Shown piece after piece: positions 60,707-64,000 of a stretch of DNA of 64,000 nt. The stretch is taken from positions 26,199-90,198 of the forward strand of contig PNKD01000003.1 of assembly GCA_013822265.1 (NCBI GenBank). The letters run 5' to 3'. The DNA comes from Leptothrix sp. (in: b-proteobacteria). Lineage in GTDB: Bacteria; Pseudomonadota; Gammaproteobacteria; Burkholderiales; Burkholderiaceae_C. Position 1 is the first letter of the stretch. Each line of letters starts with the position of its first letter. The position numbers and the translations under genes are program-made. Below the pieces are notes generated by a model. That model worked only from the letters and a program-made list of their open reading frames with translations, did not search any database and had not been told where the DNA came from.

Positions 60707-61500
60707 GCGTCCTGCTGCAGATTTCCGACACGCACTTCGGCACCGAGCAGGGCGCGGTCGTCGAAGCCCTGGGCACGCTGGCCCACCAGCAGCGTCCTGA
60801 TGTGGTGGTGCTGTCGGGCGACATCACGCAGCGCGCTCGTCCGGCCCAGTTCCGCGCGGCACGTTCGTTCGTGGACCGCCTGGGGGCACCAGTGCTGGCC
60901 GTTCCAGGCAACCACGACATCCCGCTCTTCGATCTGTGGGCGCGCCTGCGCAGCCCGTATGGGCGGTACAGCGCCGCGTTCGGCATAGACCTCGAGCCGG
61001 TGCACCGCTCTCCGGAGCACCTGGTGGTGTGCGTCAACACCACGCGACCCTGGCGACACAAGGATGGTGAGGTATCCGCGCTGCAGATCGACCGTGTAGC
61101 GCGACTTGTGGAGCATGCCGACCTGGCGCAGCTGCGCGTGGTCGTGGTGCACCAGCCTATAGCCGTCACCCGCGCTGAGGATGAGCCCAACCGACTGCGC
61201 GGGCATGCGGTCGCGCTGCGGCGTTGGGCAGAAGCCGGCGTCGACCTCGTCATCGGCGGTCACATCCACCTCCCCTACGTCATGCCGCGGCAAGGTCTGG
61301 CGCGTCCGCTGTGGGTCGTGCAGGCGGGCACGGCCGTCTCGTCCCGAGTGCGGGATGGCATGCCCAACTCGGTGAATCTGCTGCGCTGGGGCGCGGATGC
61401 CGCGCAAGGATGCTGTCGGATCGAGCAGTGGGACTACCAGGCCGACGACCGAGCTTTCCGGCTCGCCAAGGTCAGTGAGGTCCGGCCGGACCGGACGTGA
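60703..61500 (+). CDS. metallophosphoesterase
   Basis: A 265-residue calcineurin-like phosphoesterase with all metal motifs: QISDTHFG (DxH), VVLSGDITQRA (GD), AVPGNHDIPLF (GNHD), VVVVHQP (H) and VIGGHIHLPYV (GHxH). It is close to the CpdA/GpdQ-like class, but the substrate is not evident. TTG start at 60703 in TTGA overlap with the lipid kinase gene; the first codons give MSVLLQISDTHFG. No signal peptide, so cytoplasmic. Confidence 0.92.
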   Translation: MSVLLQISDTHFGTEQGAVVEALGTLAHQQRPDVVVLSGDITQRARPAQFRAARSFVDRLGAPVLAVPGNHDIPLFDLWARLRSPYGRYSAAFGIDLEPVHRSPEHLVVCVNTTRPWRHKDGEVSALQIDRVARLVEHADLAQLRVVVVHQPIAVTRAEDEPNRLRGHAVALRRWAEAGVDLVIGGHIHLPYVMPRQGLARPLWVVQAGTAVSSRVRDGMPNSVNLLRWGADAAQGCCRIEQWDYQADDRAFRLAKVSEVRPDRT

Positions 61501-61635
61501 GTGCGGCTTTGCAACGGGCGCGCCGTCTTCCGGTGAGTTCGTATTTTCCTGAGTTGGAGTCTCGGAAGTGCCGCTTCTTCCGAAGTAGGACTGGATGCAC
61601 ATTCCAGCCTGTCATCACTTCCGAGCTCACCCGCC

Positions 61636-61818
61636 ATGAAACCTTCTTTGCGCTTTGCGTCCCTCGTCATTGCCCGGATCAAGCAGAGCCTGCGCTTGCT
61701 GAAGGACGATCTCAGGCAGTGGGTGCCACAGCAAGCGCCGGTGCTCGTGCCCATCCCGATCCCGGCCGAGCGTCGTACACGCCAGTCGGACCGCCGGCAT
61801 CCCGCCCGGGGCAACTGA
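61636..61818 (+). CDS. small basic protein of unknown function (60 residues)
   Basis: A 60-residue frame: basic amphipathic N-terminal helix (MKPSLRFASLVIARIKQSLR), then WVPQQAPVLVPIPIP and a very basic tail (RRTRQSDRRHPARGN). Codon bias fits coding DNA, but no clear ribosome site precedes the ATG. It lies between the metallophosphoesterase and TerB-like copy 2. The 135-bp region before it contains a small inverted repeat (TCGGAAG at 61563, CTTCCGA at 61578). Confidence 0.45.
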   Translation: MKPSLRFASLVIARIKQSLRLLKDDLRQWVPQQAPVLVPIPIPAERRTRQSDRRHPARGN

Positions 61819-61871
61819 GTCCGAAACCCAGTTTGTCACCTCAGACTGACTTATCTCAACGGAGACCCATC

Positions 61872-62306
61872 TTGCGCAGCTATCCCCGCAACAGCCCTGA
61901 GGCCGCCGCCCGCATCGTTGCGCTGGTCCTCATCTCCGACGGCCATGTTTGCAGCTCCGAGTTCGACATCCTCAAGCAGCTGGGCGCCGAGCGTGAACTC
62001 GGGCTGGAGCCCCATCTCCTGCCGCACATCGTTCACACGCTGTGCGAAGAACTGCTCGCCTGCGGGTACGAAACAGGGTCGCTCATCAGCAGCGTCAATG
62101 ACAGCACCTTGGCGTCATTGATGGCCGAGATCTCGGATCCGGTGCTGCAGAAGAAGGTGCTGCGTCTGTCCCTGGCCGCGGCGCGGGCAGATGGCCACCT
62201 GGCCGACGGCGAAACGTTGGTGGTGGAGGCCGCGCGACACCACTGGAGGCTGGTCGATGGCGAGGAGCCGAGCACCACGAAGGTGGCCCATCGCCACGCT
62301 GCCTGA
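61872..62306 (+). CDS. TerB-like protein, copy 2
   Basis: A 144-residue helical protein paralogous to the one at 55961-56377: RSYPRNSPEAAARIVALVLI, ISDGHVCSSEFDILKQLGAE, and LSLAAARADGHLADGETLVV correspond to the same blocks there. The start is a TTG at 61872: the leader GGAGACCCATC-TTGCGCAGC aligns with GGAGACCCATG-ATGCGCAGT of copy 1, so the sequence around the start has been duplicated too. The C-terminus (STTKVAHRHAA) differs. Function unknown. Confidence 0.82.
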   Translation: MRSYPRNSPEAAARIVALVLISDGHVCSSEFDILKQLGAERELGLEPHLLPHIVHTLCEELLACGYETGSLISSVNDSTLASLMAEISDPVLQKKVLRLSLAAARADGHLADGETLVVEAARHHWRLVDGEEPSTTKVAHRHAA

Positions 62307-62327
62307 TCGGAGTCGAGCGAGACTCCT

Positions 62328-63209
62328 CTAAAGCCGTGCCGCAGCTACCACCTGCATCACCAGGGGGTGGTGCTGGCCGCGACGCGAGCGGATGGCGTGG
62401 ATCTCTTCCTTCACGCCATCGCTGCTGCCTAGCAAGCGCAGTCCTCGCATCAAACCGACGTCGTCCGCGCCGAGCCGGCTGACCGGGAACACGCCAAGCC
62501 CGCGGGCCGAAAACACCGCCAGAAGCGCACTGTCTTCGAACTCGCCGACGATGCGGGGTCGCAGGCTTTGCGTCTCGAACCAGTGATCCAGCGTCGGGCG
62601 CAGGGCCGAGTGCCCCGTGGGCAGCAGCACAGGGAGGTCGTTGAGGCTTTGTGGGAAGCTGTCGCGCTCGGCCTTGCCGACCAGCCGGGCCGGGCCGTAC
62701 CACTCGACCGGCGAATCGACGAGCCGCTCGCTGGTGAGGCGTAAGTTCGGGTTGCGCGGGGCCGCCTGGCCGGCCAGCACCAGGTCCAGGTGGTGCAGCG
62801 CCAGTTCGCCGAGCAGCTGCTCGAACTCTCCTTCGTGGCAGACCAGCCGGAGGTTGGGGGTGCTCAACACGGGTTCCAGCAGCGCATGAGCGGCCAGCTT
62901 TGAGATGCCGTCGGAGAGCCCGACCGCCAGCCGAGCCACCTTGCCGCTGGCTGCTTCGCGCACCTCGTCAGGGATACCTTGACCCAGCTGAAAGATCTCC
63001 TCGGCGCGCGAGAAGGCGGCCTGGCCCGCCTCGGTGAGCGCCACGCCACGGCCCGACGGCTTGAGCAACTGGTGGCCCAACGCCTTCTCCAGCTCGCGCA
63101 CCTGCGCGCTGATGGTCTGCACCGCCATGTCCAGCCGTTCGGCGGCACGGGCGAAGCCGCCTTCCTTTGTGACAACCCAGAAGTAGTGCAGATGGCGGTA
63201 GTTCAGCAT
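62328..63209 (-). CDS. nhaR: LysR family transcriptional activator NhaR
   Basis: A 293-residue LysR-type regulator. The start MLNYRHLHYFWVVTKEGGFA is diagnostic of NhaR; the helix-turn-helix follows (AERLDMAVQTISAQVRELEK) and a LysR substrate domain fills the rest. In E. coli NhaR activates the Na+/H+ antiporter gene nhaA in response to Na+; here no nhaA is in the window. GGAGGA lies ahead of the ATG at 63209. Divergent from small membrane protein genes, with a 110-bp region containing a short palindrome. Confidence 0.93.
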   Translation of the reverse strand: MLNYRHLHYFWVVTKEGGFARAAERLDMAVQTISAQVRELEKALGHQLLKPSGRGVALTEAGQAAFSRAEEIFQLGQGIPDEVREAASGKVARLAVGLSDGISKLAAHALLEPVLSTPNLRLVCHEGEFEQLLGELALHHLDLVLAGQAAPRNPNLRLTSERLVDSPVEWYGPARLVGKAERDSFPQSLNDLPVLLPTGHSALRPTLDHWFETQSLRPRIVGEFEDSALLAVFSARGLGVFPVSRLGADDVGLMRGLRLLGSSDGVKEEIHAIRSRRGQHHPLVMQVVAAARL

Positions 63210-63259
63210 GCGTCCTCCGGTGCGGGAAAACCGAAGTTTAAGTGCGTGAGATTCTGGTT

Positions 63260-63272
63260 TGCGCGAAGCGCA
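63260..63272. promoter_or_regulatory. short palindrome between nhaR and the next gene
   Basis: TGCGC-GAA-GCGCA lies at 63260-63272, about halfway between the divergent starts (63209 and 63320). LysR regulators bind such interrupted palindromes in divergent promoters; binding by NhaR is inferred only. Confidence 0.35.
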
Positions 63273-63319
63273 TTGATCCCGACACTCTATGCCATTCAAG
63301 CACCCTAGAAAGCTCGGTC

Positions 63320-63739
63320 ATGTTCTACGCCCTCAGTTGGCTCTTCGTCGTCGCTCTGCTGGCACTGTGGTCGCTGGCCGCTTGGGCGCTGCATTCCGTT
63401 GCGGTCTGGACGGTCTCGAACGCGGGCGCGCTCACAGGGGCTGCATCAGGCGCCGGCAAGATCACTCTGCCGGATTGGCTGGCCCCCTGGGTGCCCCCCG
63501 AAGTCGCGCAGTGGGCAAGCCAACTGATGGCAGGCTTTGCGCCGTTCGTCGACGGCCTGCTGCAGGCTGCACCCGCGCTGGCGGGTGGCTTGACCGTGGC
63601 GACCTGGGTGATCTGGGGCATCGGCAGCGTGCTGCTCGTGCTGCTGGGCGCCGGGCTGCACCTGCTCATCGCGCTGTGGCGCCGCCGCGGCGGCAGCGGA
63701 TCCGGCCCGGGAGCCGGCTCTTCGCTGGCGGCAGTCTGA
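63320..63739 (+). CDS. hypothetical membrane protein divergent from nhaR
   Basis: A 139-residue protein with two clear hydrophobic helices: residues 3-28 (YALSWLFVVALLALWSLAAW) and about 90-125 (LAGGLTVATWVIWGIGSVLL and following), separated by a Trp/Pro-rich segment (LPDWLAPWVPPEVAQWASQ), ending in a Gly/Ser-rich tail. No family recognised. The ATG at 63320 opens directly into the first helix. Position suggests NhaR control. Confidence 0.75.
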   Translation: MFYALSWLFVVALLALWSLAAWALHSVAVWTVSNAGALTGAASGAGKITLPDWLAPWVPPEVAQWASQLMAGFAPFVDGLLQAAPALAGGLTVATWVIWGIGSVLLVLLGAGLHLLIALWRRRGGSGSGPGAGSSLAAV

Positions 63740-63798
63740 TTCCGCCGGCATCAGCGTCACCTCCAAAGAGCCCTCAATTCCAGATTAACAAAGTCATC

Positions 63799-63957
63799 AT
63801 GGACACCAGCACGCTTCTCCTCGGCATCCTGACCCTCTGTCTGGCCGGGGTCACCTTCCACGCCTGGCGTCTGGGCAATGAGAAGCGCGATGTCGTGCTG
63901 CTCGGTGTGTCCAGCGCCCTGTTGGGCACGGGTACGGCCGTCGCGGCAATCCTCTAA
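63799..63957 (+). CDS. small membrane protein (52 residues)
   Basis: A 52-residue frame: MDTSTLLLGILTLCLAGVTF, then HAWRLGNEKRDVVLLGVSSA and LLGTGTAVAAIL. Two hydrophobic segments flank a short charged turn (LGNEKRD). Codon bias fits. It lies 59 bp after the preceding gene and 15 bp before another possible start. Confidence 0.6.
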   Translation: MDTSTLLLGILTLCLAGVTFHAWRLGNEKRDVVLLGVSSALLGTGTAVAAIL

Positions 63958-63972
63958 ATTTAAGAACAAATC

Positions 63973-64000
63973 ATGGACTTCCTCCTTTCCTTCCTCACAG
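63973..64000 (+). CDS. possible third small membrane protein gene, start only
   Basis: An ATG at 63973 begins MDFLLSFLT and runs off the window end. The hydrophobic start and spacing resemble the previous two genes, but nine codons are too few to be sure. Confidence 0.3.

Noticed and set aside
61497..61871. In-frame extension of TerB-like copy 2 upstream to 61497
   Set aside because: The paralogue and the matching leader sequence place the start at the TTG, and the extension has no similarity.

Overview
The window is about 69% G+C with strong third-position G/C bias, tightly packed genes and many 4-8 bp stop/start overlaps (ATGA, GTGA, TGATG). Gene content (sdhCDAB-sdhE-gltA beside a GntR regulator and mdh, a citE-like lyase after mdh, dapA-bamC, a yqjDEK-type operon, ATP-grasp/alpha-E/transglutaminase genes, nhaR) points to the beta-proteobacterial order Burkholderiales, probably a Rubrivivax/Leptothrix/Methylibium-like member; that assignment is inference from content only. 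No tRNA, rRNA, CRISPR array, insertion sequence or prophage was seen.

Layout. 1-9102 (minus): an island with two circularly permuted ATP-grasp proteins, two alpha-E domains (one free, one fused), a short transglutaminase and a giant transglutaminase/DUF2126 protein, predicted to make and modify an unknown peptide. 9196-11670 (minus): comEC. 11734-12674 (plus): ridA-like gene and dsbB. 12675-13351: a gene remnant with a perfect 18-bp inverted repeat. 13352-15739 (plus): chemoreceptor with an unusual C-terminal Cache-like domain. 15782-24951 (minus): parC, SRPBCC protein, M3 peptidase, GNAT enzyme, parE, D-amino-acid dehydrogenase. 25029-29187 (plus): MFS transporter, 42-residue micro-protein, methyltransferase, dapA, bamC.

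29350-37503 is a TCA-cycle block: gltA, sdhE, sdhB, sdhA, sdhD and sdhC on minus, then a GntR regulator divergent from mdh, followed by a citE-like lyase on plus. Palindromes lie in front of sdhC and between the regulator and mdh. 37500-41830 (plus) holds a periplasmic cyclic nucleotide phosphodiesterase and a PBP1A-type enzyme; 41840-43297 (minus) sbcB; 43389-45432 a frameshifted M13 peptidase; 45419-46492 (minus) a yqjD-yqjE-yqjK-like operon; 46605-50266 (minus) a KAS III homologue, a phasin-like protein behind a hexanucleotide repeat, a nitronate monooxygenase-like enzyme and UspA. 50475-52609 (plus) is a coupled pair of exported proteins (alpha/beta-hydrolase-like plus a membrane-anchored partner) that I cannot match to a described system. 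52698-55761 (plus) is serC-serA-like-crotonase.

55961-62306 looks like a stress/accessory block bracketed by two TerB-like paralogues sharing even their leader sequence; inside are a zinc ribbon protein, Bax-inhibitor-1 homologue, HPF/RaiA-like protein, DUF3616 protein, YqhA-like membrane protein, lipid kinase and metallophosphoesterase. The window closes with nhaR (minus) divergent from a series of small hydrophobic proteins that runs off the end.
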